The notes: a model not told the origin generated them from the letters alone. Shown: positions 11,640 to 23,684, counted from the stretch's first letter. The stretch is DNA of 64,000 bases from Clavaria fumosa (GCA_951802425.1 OX637802.1:2480001-2544000), one strand, 5' to 3'. Made by a program: numbers and translations.

Positions 11640-11790
11640 CGTGGCTGCCACTTGACAATTGAGGGCGGCTTATGAGACTTGATCGTAGCCTCGCTGGAAG
11701 ACTCAACCTGGCGTTGCAGTAAATCGAGTGAATGAGGCGCGTCTGAGTGGCTAATCTCGAGGCTCGAGGCATGCTGGACATGCCTGACAA
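11640..11790 (-). pseudogene. Homeodomain-gene exon 3 fragment (5' part of exon), right spacer
   Basis: Read on the minus strand, this piece still encodes protein similar to the intact gene: PHSLDLLQRQ and SHKPPSI against PHPLDLLHQQ and CHKPPSL. It matches genomic 15765-15935 in the same orientation. The surrounding exon, start and homeodomain are missing, so it is a relic. Its twin is at 1845-1965. Confidence 0.75.
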
Positions 11791-12149
11791 TGCTCAACCT
11801 CGCTTCCTAAGTCGGCCGCCGTCAGCATTTACCTTGCCTCACCCTCGGAGTTACTTGCTTGTCCGTGAGCAGCGTCCTGCGCATGACCTGCTTCCACCTG
11901 GCTTGGCTGAGCGCATTGCCCTTGCCTGACTGATTGCGGATAGAAGATGCCTTTGTGCATTGAGAAATAAGGACCGGCTCAGCAGGAAACACACCTATAC
12001 GCATTCACCTCAGTGATGAACGCATGATGACGAGGAAGGGGGCACAGTCTTGTGTGGCTCACGGGGGTCAACTGTGCTTCCCCCTGACCCGCATTTACAT
12101 CTATAGCCTCATGTGGGTGCTCGACGCACCAACGTTGAACCGCGGGATG

Positions 12150-12290
12150 TTACACGTCGCTACCCAGCAACCCATAGCCTAGTAGGGCGTCGACACCGTA
12201 GCCGTAAGTTCGCCTCTAGCGCCCACGGGGCACCGCGATGGGGGGCGTATTCGGCGACGGCTGGGGCGGCACCGACAGCTGCTTATCATG
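12150..12290 (-). pseudogene. Homeodomain-gene exon 3 fragment (middle of exon), right spacer
   Basis: This matches intact exon 3 at about 14945-15065 in the same orientation, with cacgtcgct/cacgtcact, cagcaa and gggggcgtattcg as anchors. There is no open frame of the original protein. Its twin is at 2335-2475. Confidence 0.6.
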
Positions 12291-13702
12291 ACTCTGATTC
12301 ATGAGCAACAACGGGAAATCGAAGTGAACAACGCCCCCCAAAAGAGATGGATTGGTGGGTCCCGAGATTATTCTTTCTCCATCTGTCGTGCCAAAAGAAC
12401 CGAACCAAAAAAAAAAAAAAAAGCCAGGTGATTCCCGAAAGAGTGTATTTGGATCGGCAGAAAGGAGTCTTTTTATTTTCTGAAACAAAGGGTGCTTTGC
12501 AGCCGAGCAGCACGGGAGTGACATTTTGCTGTTCTGTAGCTCTGATTTTTTTCTCTCCAAAGTGCGGTACCTCCATGGGGGTAGTGAACGTTGTTATGAA
12601 AGGAGCATCTAGCTGATGATCGACGATCCTAGGAACCGCCACCGCCACACGTCGTCGCTTCGTCGGCGTGCGCTGCCTTGAACACGCGACAATGGCCACG
12701 AGACGCATGCCAACGCGGCACCGCCAAGTCGCCACGCGGAGGCACCCACATCAAATACTTGCACTTGCGTAGTCCCATAAAGACTTTTCTGGGCAGGCAG
12801 TTCCGTTGGAGCAGCGATTGTTTGTCAGACTAAGGTGAACGTACAGTACATAGAGCAAGTTTGTAGGGAGTGAGGTGAAATCGAAGAGTGACGTACTATA
12901 AGATAGAATGACGGTTGAGATCTGCCTGGAGAAAGTAAGAAAAATTAAGTAAAAAACAACGAGAGACATCGAGATGGGAGAAAGACAGGGCAAGCACGAA
13001 ACGAGGCCAAAAATGGGTGGAGAAAATAATATTAGAAATGACCGTTACTCTTATAAACGAAACGGGGAGCGAATAAATAAATAAGGGAAAGACGAAGCCA
13101 AACGACTATGCGAGCGAGCGTTTTGATGTTGAATCATAATAATACGAAAGGAGAGGTGAGAGCCAAAGCGGAAGAGACCAATTGTTCTGTTTCTGAAAAA
13201 TCTTCTTTCCGAGTTGTCCAGAGGACAAGTGTTCAGCTTAGCGGGCGTACGCAAGCAAGCGGCAAGCAGCGTCGCGCAAAAAAATTGACGAAAGATCGAA
13301 CGAACGTGTGGTAATCGAGGCATTCTCTTCCATGCGCGTGTGCACATGAAAGCAGGGGGTGAGCGAAACTTGTTTGTGGATGGGACCACGGAGCGATTTG
13401 CGTGGTCCGGGAGCGAGATCAGTGTTGTTTTTCTTCTCTTTTCTGTTATTCCAAAAAATGCGGAGAGGAGCGACCAAAGAGGATACAAATGAAACGAGTG
13501 AATGTGGTTTGGACTTGAAGTCGTATGTTTTGATTATTTTTTTCTTTCCGTTCGTTTTAGTTTAATTCGTAGTTTTTTGTTTTTGCCGAAGGGAAGATGG
13601 AAAAGATAATAGCACAGAAGCCCAAGAGGAGAAAAGGGTCACGACCAAGAACGCAAGACCGGCGGGAGGCGGCCAGGAAAAGTCGAGGGACGAAGATGCA
13701 GC

Positions 13703-16700
13703 TTAATATGCGAGAAACATTGGGTGGGGCAAGGGATCACCCAACGATGACGACATCGACGATGCTGCCGCGTCCGCCACAGCAGCGGCAGTAGCAGCAG
13801 TACCGTCCCCATCCGCACGATCAATGCCCGGCTCAGCCGCCGAGTACGCCGCATACATCTCGTCAGGACACGACGCATAGTCCCCTGCCGCAGCAGTAGC
13901 GCCGCTCATGTCGAATCCTACCTCCGAATAGGCTTGCTGGTGGTGATGGAGGTGTTGACGCTGGTGCTGGTGTTGGTGTTGGTGTTGGTGATGAGTGTCC
14001 CCCAACTGGAACGCTGTTGCTGTTGGAGTCAGGCCCACATACTCCCCGGTGCCGTCAATCCCCACCGCACCAAAGCCATACTTGCCAACGTAGTCCGCTA
14101 GCATCAGCTGCGGCAGCCCTGAAGCAGCCGACGGCTCAGGCCCACCTGACGACGTGGTCGACGACGGTGGCGGTGGTGTCGTCGCTGATGGTGACATCGC
14201 AGGAGGCTGTGGCGGTGCTATCACTCTCGTCGTCGGACCCGCGTGCACGTGAGTATAGAAGTATGACGAGGACGACGACGCGGACGAAGCCGAGTTTGGA
14301 GGCGGCGACAGCGACAGTTGGGTGTTGTTCAGCGGTGGCGGTGACGACGTCGACGGCGACGACAGCTCCCCTGGCCCTGCCGTAGACTGTAGCTCCTTCA
14401 CAGCCACATCCACGGCGGCGGTAGAGCCCTGGTTCTGCAGTGCATACACCAGTTCGCTCGTCCGCGACATGATTAGGGACGGGTGCGCTTGTGCTGGCGA
14501 CGAGGCCGTCAACGTTGGTGACGGGTACGGGTTCGCAGCGCCCGTGTGGTGCTGGTGCTGGTGCTGCTGAGGCATTGGGAGGTGGGGAAGGTGGTGGTGG
14601 TACGCAGTGAGACTTCCATCATCATCCTCATGCGCCGTCGTCGAAGCCGCAGTGGCGTAGGCTGCACCGTCCACGGCATTACTAGTGTTTACCTCCAACC
14701 CGTTCATCATGCTGACCATTTGTCCCGAGGCACTGTCGAAAAATGCCGTTAGCAAAAGAGAGAAATAAAATAAAATCGTCAAGCGGGAAGATAAAAAGAT
14801 ATCACTCACCATGATCCCCTCCTCGCCTCTAAATCATATCCGGATGACGAACTCGGGTCAGACAACAGCGAGCTAGCATTGCTCGACTCGCTCCCGGCCA
14901 GCGATGCGATGGACCCAAACCGCGAGATGTACGACGCAGCGGACGACGCGCCGTCCTCCACGTCACTCTCCAGCAATCCATAGGAGGCTGCAGCTGCAGG
15001 CTCGCCGCCAGCGCTCGCCGACATCGGGGGCGTATTCGACGAAGGCGGGGGTGGCACCAAGGGTGCACCGAATGAATAGTCCGGGGGCGGTAGAGGGCCC
15101 GGTATAGGCGACGTCGACATGAGGCGCGGTGAGAACACGAATAGGCGCGGGTCGTCGTTAGCAGAAGCAGTCGAATGCTGCGCAGGCGGCGGGGGCGAGG
15201 GAGACGAAGTCAGACCCTGGTTGGCATCAGGGTAACGCAGATTACGACCGTTGTTGATCTTGTAGCTGTGGGCAAGCGCGTGCGGGAGAGACGCCCGGTG
15301 GGCAAGTATGGGCCTCTGTTGCTGTTGCTGTGCACCGTTGCTGTTGGCGCCGTAGCCAATCATACTTCCCCGGGCCGCGCCACCCATCACGGTATACTGC
15401 GGACTTTGTGGTTGCTGTATTTGGGCGGCTAATCGCAGCTGTGAGGGTGAGCGTACGAGCGTAGCGCCGTAGATTGCATTGTTCTTCGCCATCGCAAGAT
15501 GGGCATACGGATGCGCGGCGAGACGATGAATGCCAGTGTCGATCGAGCGCCGACGTGAGAGGTTAGCGGCATGGTGGGGAGGATGGAGCTCAGAGGTCGA
15601 GTAGCCAGGGGACCGGTGGTGCAGCACAGGGAGCGAGCCTCGCCGGAGACTGAGTAGATGAGAGTCACGGAGATTGTCGAAGTTCGGCGGCAAGAAGCTG
15701 TTTGGCTGCGTAGGAGACACGTCAGGCGAGCTTATCCACGGGTTCTTAAATGGGTTGGAGAAAGCCAGCGAGGGGGGCTTATGACACTCGAGCGTCGACT
15801 CGTCGGAAGACTCATCATGTTGTTGCTGCGGTTCTTCTTGTTGATGCAGTAAATCAAGTGGATGGGGTGTTGCAGTAGATGCTGTATGCGGGCTAGGTGC
15901 CTCGAGCTTGACGAGACTTTCAGTAGGCGAGGGGGTCCCGTTTTCGGCAGTAGTGGAAGTAGAGGACTGTTGCATGCTCAGATTCTTTCTGGACTGGGTT
16001 TTTTCCTTGGCGCGCCTTTGAAAAGACGAGAAAAATGAGAAAAATCGCGCATACAGCGGAGAGATAGCGCTACAACGTACCTATTCTGGAACCACACCTG
16101 CAAAAAGAAAAGTGAAACTGTGTAAGAAACCGAAAAATGACTCTAAAAAACGCGACGCATCACACCTGGACGCCTCTCGCGGTCATGTCTAACTGTTTGG
16201 CAAGCCGTTTTCGAAGCGCGCCGTTTGGCTTGGTGTCCTTCTTGAAGACATCCTCGAGCACTTTGAGCTGCGCGCGGGACGTCCTTTTTCGATGCTTGAC
16301 CTCGTTCGGGATGTATGGATAGAACGTCCTGAAGTCGACTGTGGCGGGGTCGACGCCAGGGGGAAGGATGGGCGGATGGGTGAGATCCTGGATGTGGGCG
16401 AGGTGGCTATCGTGTTGCATGGCCAAGGGCTGCTGAGGGTCCGCGGGAAGGTGTTCGAAGGTGAACGGGGAAAGGTGACGGTGGTGGTGGTGGTGGTGGT
16501 TGTGGTGGTGGGTAAGTTGCTGTTGCGGCGGTGGTGGTTGTTGTTGAAGGGTCAAATGAGGACGATAAAAGTCGCGGGATGCGACAATGTGGTCGTTAGC
16601 TGGAAAGGAGTGGTGGGATTGGAGTTGGTGGTGACCTGGAACCATAGCAGCGGGGTAAAATCTAACTTTTATCGGAGAGGAATTAATGGGCGAACACGAG

Positions 16701-16735
16701 TATTCCAGTACTCGCAGAGCATGAACTGGAGGCAC
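13703..16735 (-). CDS. Homeodomain transcription factor (mushroom hom/Phx1-like type)
   Basis: Four exons (16735-16166, 16097-16081, 16015-14810, 14732-13703) give 940 aa. The homeodomain (about residues 146-205) begins VKHRKRTSRAQLKVLEDVF and ends in recognition helix VQVWFQNRRAKEK. It has no three-residue loop insertion, so it is not the TALE type used in HD1 mating-type proteins. Outside this domain the protein is low complexity: His-rich runs before it, then Ser/Pro/Gln-rich tracts and His-Gln repeats. Homeodomain genes of this type regulate fruiting-body development in agaricomycetes; which member this is cannot be decided here. Exon 2 is only 17 nt and encodes part of the recognition helix. 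The start could instead be the Met about 30 codons downstream. Decayed copies of this gene lie at 3560-6300 and in both NLR spacers. Confidence 0.88.
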
Positions 16736-18047
16736 CCTACGTAGGATTAGAGTACGGCACCGCGAGCTGGGGAAGTAAAAAGGCCAGGGAATGGGGGGGG
16801 ATTCGCACGGAGTACGAGGAGAAGGAGGAGTAAGAGGAGACGATAGAGGAGAAGAGAGGGGAGGAGACGCTGGGTTAATTTGCTTTAATTTTTTTTGGGA
16901 AGGGCGATTAGATTTGTATATGTATGTGTGTATTGTGGCGTTGTTTGTGATTGAGAAGGACGTAACACAGAGCGGGGGGTCGAGATTGCGTCGATTGTGC
17001 GGGTTTATGCTTTCGCTATTGTCTTGTTGGGACAGAATCTGCTGTAAATAAATTAGTGGGGGAGAGGAGGGGAGAGGGGGATATGAAGGACGGTCTCTCT
17101 CTTACGTGGTTGACTCGGAGGTGGAATCTGAGAGTGTTGCCTTCAAAATAATACCACCACGCCAACCTGGTGGGAGCGTTGCGCGGGAGAGTATGGAGAT
17201 CAGCTGCACTGCAAGCAGAGCATCGACCTAGGTGGTGATGATGGCTAAATCCGACACGGTACCAACTAGGCGGCCAGGCCAGGAACCAGATCAAAAAATA
17301 GCTAGAGCTGCGGTGGTGTGGCCCGTTCGTCGGACTCGGTATCAAATAGAGACAAAATCAGGGTCAACGGCGGTAGTAAAAGAAGAAAGGGAAAAGAAGA
17401 AAAAAAATTATTGAAGAAAGTTTTGTTGTTCAATGAGGAGGAGGAGAGGAGAGTACCTTCCCGTTCTCAATAAACAGTGTAGCAAACGGAGCAACGGAGG
17501 AGTAACGAAGTGTAGAAAGTAAGAGAGAGAGAGAATAATAATGAAAAATCAACGCGAGACATTCCGTTCAACCAGCTGACCTCCTCCGAGAGTTCGACCA
17601 TACCGAATCGACAACAAATTTTGTTGTATTGTATCATCAAACCATCGAGCACCACGCTACTGTAAATGAATTATATTAAATTCACCCCCTTGTGTGCCTT
17701 AGCCTTGTCCCAAGCAACTGATCCACCAACGAAGCAATGACACACTCGCGCAACTTTGCAACATGACAAGACCATCTCATCGTAGTATTTGACTTTGTTT
17801 TCTCGCTCGCTTGTGTTGGGGCTATACCCATCGTCAAAACTATAGTCGATATGGCAATCATCATCGCAACGTATCCCACTGAACTCACATAGCAATAACA
17901 CTCTCAAAACCTCCATAGATGCATACTGTATCCTACGAACATGACTAAAAAAGCGAGAAATATGTATTTAAAAAAAAAGGTTTCTGTTTATCAGAAATTT
18001 CCTTCTCTTTCTCCGCGGATCGCCTAGAAAGAACACCTACACAGCGT
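16736..18047. other. Upstream region of the homeodomain gene
   Basis: No gene is seen. The stretch of 1.3 kb between two minus-strand genes is unusually long for this window, which fits a large developmental promoter. It contains purine-rich runs near 16790-16870 and 17380-17460. Open frames on both strands are short and without domains. Confidence 0.5.
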
Positions 18048-21000
18048 TCATCCACCGACGTCCATCTCGTCCGCCGTCGCCTCGTGCACGTCACGCCCCA
18101 GAATCTCATCCAAGAACGACGGCGATTCTCCAAACAGCGGCGACGCCACGAGCAGCATTGCCGCGCCCGCGCCCGCACCTACTCCATCACTCCTGCGCCT
18201 CACCTCTATCTCCGCCAACCGCCTCTTCATCGCCCGCTTCGTCCGCGCGACCACGCCGTGCGAACACACTTCCTCCGCCGACACTCGCATCCCCGGATCA
18301 CTCCTCATCATGCTCCGTATCAGCTCAAACAACTCAGGGCTGTCCTCCTTCAGCTCTACCTGGCCGAAATCTTCGCGCCGAAGTCGATGCCAGTCTTCTC
18401 CCCTTTTCGCCACAAGAAAAAAAAAAGTTAGTCAATTCCCACAAGTGGGGTCACTTCGGCAAAAGCCGAAACTCACTGGTCAGGGACGACGATATTCGAC
18501 GCCGCCTCAAGCAATGTCATCCCCAGACTGGAACGTGAAACCCATCAGCATGAGAAAAAAACAGACAGGCGAGCGCTGATCCCGAATTCCCAATGGATAA
18601 AATAAAAAGTAAAATAAACCCACCTAAAAACGTCCGCCGCCCAACCATACACGCCCTGCAGCACCTCTGGCGCCAGATACATCTTATCTCCTTCTCGCTC
18701 AAATACACCGGCGCGTGCTTTCCCAGGACCTCTTCCCACTACCGCATTTTCCTCGTCTGTCATCCTCGGCCACAAGGACGCCATCCCAAAGTCACCAATC
18801 TTTAATCGTCCCTCCGCTGTCACAAAGATATTCGCCGGCTTGAGGTCCAAATGGATAACGCCGCTTTCGTGGATAAATCGCAAACCCTGACACGTCGAAA
18901 GATAAAAAAGAATTAAGGCGATTAAGCACCTTCATTTCTACGATCGATCCGAGAGTGGAAAGCTACTCACGTTACTTAGCTCCACCACGATCTTCCACAC
19001 CCTCGCCTCGTCCAGCTTCGGGAATGCCCTCCCGTATTCCCATAGGAATCGGGCAAAGTTGCCGAGCGAACATAACTCCGTTCGGATATACAGGACCTCA
19101 TCCTGTTCCCAGCTATCGATGTATGTCAGAACGTTGGGATGCACCCCCGCGGGCGCCGCCTGTGACAGATGCTTCAACACATCCACCTCCTCGTGCAACC
19201 GCAATCTGATAGGAAGCGCTTGAGTCCGCTGTCGACATCCCCAAAAAAGGGAAACCTCACCGATGCCGTACTCCCTCAAACCGTTTCGACTTCTTGATAG
19301 CAAACACCTCCCCCTCCCTGCCCTCGTGCTTCCACCTTACTTTAATGACCTTGCCGAATTCGCCGCTCCCTACTTTGTCCACCTCGACGAAGTCCCGCTC
19401 GAATCTTCCACAGGGCCACTCCGCAGGCGACAGAGGGGCTGCGCGTTGTGACTCGGGGGACCATGAGCCACTGGAGGGTCGTGTTGTTCCCTCCAACTTG
19501 ACGCCTCTTGGCATCGGCGTTGGCATGGGCGAATCAGAGTCGGAGTCCACAAGGCTTGGTGCAATCCTGGTGCCCGTCGGGGACTGCAAAGGCCGTCGGT
19601 GAGTGAGCTGCAGCACATTCGTCGTCGGTGACAGTTCGGCGAGCGCGCGCGGAGAAAGGAGCTGCCAGTCTGTAGTTGCCGTGTTAATGTAAAGATGCAC
19701 GCAATGAACTTCTTTTTGCTATGAGAGAGCGGGAACACACGTACCTAGATCGCTCCCCTGGGACCCGCGGGGAGAGACGCCTCCACCACTTCGCCTCGCC
19801 GTTCGCGGTTTCTGGCCGCCGCCAACAGGGCTTTCCAGACTGATACCAGAGCGCGCCCTCCTCACTTCCTTCCTGAGACTCGGGCTCTCAACGGACTCCT
19901 CGTCGCTCTCGCCCGTGTCGACGACTCCCCCACCGCCGTTCCCGCACGAACCCAACCCAAGCAGCGGCACGTTCTCCTTATTCCTCGACGCGCTCTTCGC
20001 CGCTCTCCTGTCATCGCCCTGCGCGCGTACAGTCGTCGTCGTCGCCGCCGTCGGAAAAATCGGGAACGCAGCAGGCAAACTCTTGCGGGGCGCTTTGCCG
20101 TTTCGACCTCCAAAGCCGCCGCCAAAGTCGATCCGCTTCGAAACGGCGCTCTGCCACGGCCTCGTAACGGTCTTGAACCCTGTCTTGCCCTTCTTGACTG
20201 GCGTTCCAGGGGGCCGTTTCACATCTCCCACACCGTCCCCGTCTGCCTTGACTTTGCCCCCCGCAGCGAGCGTCTTCAGCACGAACTTGTCCACGTCAGA
20301 AACTTCACCAATAGAGCCAAAGCTCTTTTCGACATCGGCGTCCCACTCCGTGGTCGGCCAGCCAGACTCGGTGTCAGACTCCACACCAGGAGTGAGCAGC
20401 GTCTCCATGTCCCCGTCCGACGAGCCCGTCGTGCTGAAGCTCGTCGAGGTGGCGGGGAACAAAGTCGCGTTGAGCAGGGCCTTGTGTGTATCGTCTTCCT
20501 CGTCGTCCGGCGCGACGACTCCAGAGGCCGTGGGCTTGTACTTCTTGGGTAGGATCTTTCGCTTCAACCTAGGAGGCGGAGTTCCCTCTGTGACGTGCAG
20601 CAAGAAAGACGATTCTTCTACAACAGATGACTCAATACCGAAGAACATGTCTTCGTCCCAGCTGCGATTCGATTTCCCCGAGACTAGAAGCCCCGCGGGT
20701 GTCGACACGCCTTCGGACTGTTTCGCCGTCAACGGGGCTGGGCCCCATTCATGATTGTGTCTCGAGAGGTTGATCCTATCCTGAGGATGAGAACGGGGGG
20801 GTTGGGGAATTAAGGGTCCAAAAAACAATGTGCCACTGTCAAGTCGACTGAGTGGTGCTCGGGATTGCGACTGGTATTGGGATTGTGTAGATACAGGAGC
20901 AATCTGTGAAGCTGGTGTTTTTGAAGCATGGTAGTTCGCTGCGCGACGTCGGAAAGTGGGAGAACTTCCAGTAGCAGGGCGTTGAGGCGGCCGAAATGCT

Positions 21001-21863
21001 GGAGGCAGACCCCGTGAATCGATGGCGTCCGCCACACCAGGGGCGCTCTGAGGTAAGGCTTCAGGTAAAATGCTACAAGGTAGAAACAACCGGCTTACAA
21101 GTTCTTGAGGAGAGAAACCGATTAGTGGCTCGTCAGGATGCCTTGCACGTGCCCGTCGCTTATTGACGTGACCCCCTGGCGAGATACTCTCAGGAATTTC
21201 TTTTTTTGGGCTTCCCTTCGCCGCCAACGACACATCGGAATCGCTTCCGGAGATGCCAGCACAGAAGAGAGCATGATCGCGACGACCCTGGACACCATCC
21301 AAATCGCAAATTCGCAGCTGTGTCATTGTGTCGGTTTGCCTGTTGAGATGTACTTCGGTCTCCGCTCTCGTCAGCGGCTGTTGGGAACCGAGTCGCGGCA
21401 CAGAGAGTGGGGCGAGCCGGTCGAGAGCGATGTTATTTTTAACGTTGGAATCCGCTTTTGGGGTTGCGATGGTCAAAGGCGTGCGCAGCGGTGTATCTAT
21501 CCTGCGCTTGTTTCTTGGACTATCCATAGCGGCAGCTTGACCGTGGACGGACTCGCGACTCGGAGTCCTTTGCGCCGGTTTTGTACAAGGCCGAGGGAGT
21601 CGGGACTCGGAGGGCGACGATGGGATAGGTACGCTAACGCTGTTACGATCGTGGTGGGTGACCAACTTGCTAGCAACCGAGTTGGGCAGGCATAAAGGAG
21701 TAGACTCAAAAGGTGATTGCAAGAACAGATCGTGAAGCTGTCCAGAGCCACAATGAGAAAGAATAAAACGTTGACTGATTGGCGACGGGGTCAGCATTGG
21801 AGAGTTGAATGCAGGTGTGTTATGGCCGTTGGCGGGGAATCGTGGAGGACTGCTTTGAGCCAT
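18048..21863 (-). CDS. wee1: Wee1-family mitotic inhibitor kinase
   Basis: Six exons (21863-19745, 19669-19261, 19205-18971, 18886-18624, 18527-18477, 18402-18048) give 1143 aa. The first about 795 residues are Ser/Pro/Thr-rich and disordered with many SP/TP sites. The kinase domain follows: glycine loop GSGEFGKV, lysine in FAIKKSK, the Wee1-typical catalytic loop HLDLKPANIF (Leu where most kinases have Arg) and GDFGMAS. Wee1 phosphorylates the inhibitory tyrosine of Cdk1 and delays mitosis. The start was chosen at the first ATG after the gap to the upstream gene; upstream in-frame codons exist. The gene lies head-to-tail, 219 bp downstream of the glycosyltransferase gene on the same strand. 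Confidence 0.93.
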
Positions 21864-22082
21864 GGCATGAGTTTTGAGTTGTGCAGAATGCTGCAGCCGA
21901 GGTGAATGCGGGTGTGTGGGAATGAAGAGGAAGAGAGCCACACATACCGAATGCTTTTCGCGATGGCGCCGACGTGACCATACTCGCGTCAACAACACGT
22001 CCACACAGTAAACAAAATCACGTGATATATCATCGTCCACCAAGAATCACGTGAGTGTATCGTCATGTGCCGAGTCATGGAG

Positions 22083-23684
22083 TCATCCATGCTGCACGAT
22101 AGGCAACCCATGATACGTTCGCCACAAAACATCCTGGACAAAAGCACTGAATGTACTACCCTCCGTACCCACCACCACCGAGGCCTTCCCAACCACCATC
22201 GCATCCAAGAACGACTCAAGGAACGGTTTAAGCATAACTTGATCATGTCCGCTTTGCAGCCGATCCAAAGACATAGAATGAGATGAGAAATCGCGTAGAA
22301 AGAATGTGCATGGAAAGGCGTGCAAAAACACTAGCATGGAGGGATGTGTTAATGGATCCTGGGCATCTGTGGAAATGAACAAAGGCACATTAAGTGACAT
22401 AAAACGCGCTGCGCTGTGTAATTGACCGCGACATGCGGATTCTGGGCGGAGAAGTTCTCGCTCCCCAGAAGACGGCGATAGAGGCCAGTCCAGCTGATCG
22501 GGCAGAACCCCTTGGAGATGAGGCGGTTTCAACTGAGAAACGTCCTCACTGCGCGAACGAATGTTACGCTCAAGAGCGAGCGTATCCTCGGTCGAGAATC
22601 CGAGCACAACGCGTATCAGCTTCCACCATATCATGCGAGAATTCTCCTGGCTGTGCGTGGAAAACGCGCCGTCCCCCACCCGGATGTGCGTGCCAAGGTA
22701 TAAGCCGCCCAGTGCTTGCGCAATACGATTCGCCGATTCTGTGAGATACGGATTGGTGAATGCCATGCTATGGCGAATCTCTGCGCGGGCAAGGACGTTG
22801 GCCCGCGATTTGAGTCGCAGCCTTGAAGAGCCAAAGAGCGTCCCAACCTGAATAAGGCGGTGTGTGGAATCGGCAAGCTCTGAGATGGAGATTGTTTCAA
22901 GGTACTTGCTTCGGGCGGGTGGGACAACCCCAGCGGAATCGGAAAAGCGAAAATGATATGCATCAGAATCTTTCAGTATCAACGTGTCGTCCGGAGAAAT
23001 GCCGAGATGGTCCAAGAACCAAGCATCAGTCATGTTCCACCAAGGTAGGAGACGTTGATGAGCTCCGATTCGAGTCAGATCTACGAGCCATTCCCAAGGG
23101 ACATGCGTGAAGTCAAAATAGTCCAGACACTCGGGGGGGAGCACAAGTTGCGAAGGAACCTTTGGACAGTGGTATAATCCTTCTTTTCCAGAGTGTGCGA
23201 GGAACCGACTAAGAGAATTGAAGGGGACATAACGCAGAGGTCTATTGCCAAGGCGGATAGGGGGTACAAGAAGAGTCCGGTTAAGAAGACGCGCAAGCGT
23301 CAAGGCATTTTCAAATTCAATCCGTTGATTGTGGAACCCGCTGTGCGGTAAATATGCCAGAAATTTTTCATTGATATCGCCCTGGGCAGCATTCGTTACG
23401 TCAAACACGAGTACTTGCAGTTCCTCGTTAGCCAGACGGTAGGTAGGCCGTAGAAGTGTAGTAGCGGCCCACCTAGTGGTGAATAGATAGTATGCTGCTC
23501 CGAAGCTCGACATGGCGCCCAGAGCGAGAAGAGCCAGAAGCAGGACGGTTGTACCAGTGACGCCGTCAAAAGTTGAAGGCCCAGAGTTGGGTGTGGTGGA
23601 GTACGCTCTCCGCCTCGGGCCTCGCAAGCGGTATGCACCCTTCTCCAAAGTCACTGATGGCGACTTCGCCGAGGATGGGTTCAC
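22083..23684 (-). CDS. O-fucosyltransferase-like type II membrane protein
   Basis: Single exon, 533 aa. A short basic cytoplasmic N-terminus (RRRAYSTT) is followed by one membrane segment around residues 45-67 (VLLLALLALGAMSSFGAAYY). The lumenal part has features of the GDP-fucose protein O-fucosyltransferase fold: YLPHSGFHNQRIEFENAL near its start, THIRVGDG in the middle and a late GTEGSTFSAFVQ motif. The family transfers sugar in the secretory pathway; donor and acceptor cannot be told from sequence. It is one of only a few intronless genes here. It is divergent from the HAD hydrolase gene with 238 bp between start codons. Confidence 0.8.
   Translation of the reverse strand: MNPSSAKSPSVTLEKGAYRLRGPRRRAYSTTPNSGPSTFDGVTGTTVLLLALLALGAMSSFGAAYYLFTTRWAATTLLRPTYRLANEELQVLVFDVTNAAQGDINEKFLAYLPHSGFHNQRIEFENALTLARLLNRTLLVPPIRLGNRPLRYVPFNSLSRFLAHSGKEGLYHCPKVPSQLVLPPECLDYFDFTHVPWEWLVDLTRIGAHQRLLPWWNMTDAWFLDHLGISPDDTLILKDSDAYHFRFSDSAGVVPPARSKYLETISISELADSTHRLIQVGTLFGSSRLRLKSRANVLARAEIRHSMAFTNPYLTESANRIAQALGGLYLGTHIRVGDGAFSTHSQENSRMIWWKLIRVVLGFSTEDTLALERNIRSRSEDVSQLKPPHLQGVLPDQLDWPLSPSSGERELLRPESACRGQLHSAARFMSLNVPLFISTDAQDPLTHPSMLVFLHAFPCTFFLRDFSSHSMSLDRLQSGHDQVMLKPFLESFLDAMVVGKASVVVGTEGSTFSAFVQDVLWRTYHGLPIVQHG

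Larger units (their letters stand above)
11242..13702. other. Spacer between NLR-like gene and homeodomain gene
   Basis: No intact gene is seen. It holds the NLR 3' flank, two homeodomain-gene relics, a run of A bases near 12407-12422 and the 3' flank of the homeodomain gene. Sequence from 12980 to 13490 is nearly identical to 2900-3410. Confidence 0.6.
9660..13835. repeat. Right copy of a tandem segmental duplication
   Basis: This is the partner of 1-3660, offset by about 9.85 kb at the NLR stop codons (1393 and 11241) and about 10.2 kb at the right edge. The right copy has one extra 126-bp TPR unit, 63 extra bp in the NLR C-terminus, roughly 100 extra bp near 12640-12780 and about 70 extra bp near 13520-13590. 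Confidence 0.9.

Noticed and set aside
13703..16735. Mating-type HD1/HD2 locus
   Set aside because: There is a single homeodomain gene with canonical WFQNRRAKEK helix and long low-complexity tail, no divergent partner, and no mitochondrial intermediate peptidase gene nearby.
19915..20754. Open frame of 279 codons on the plus strand
   Set aside because: It is antisense to the disordered N-terminal exon of Wee1 and reflects its GC-rich codon pattern; no domain.
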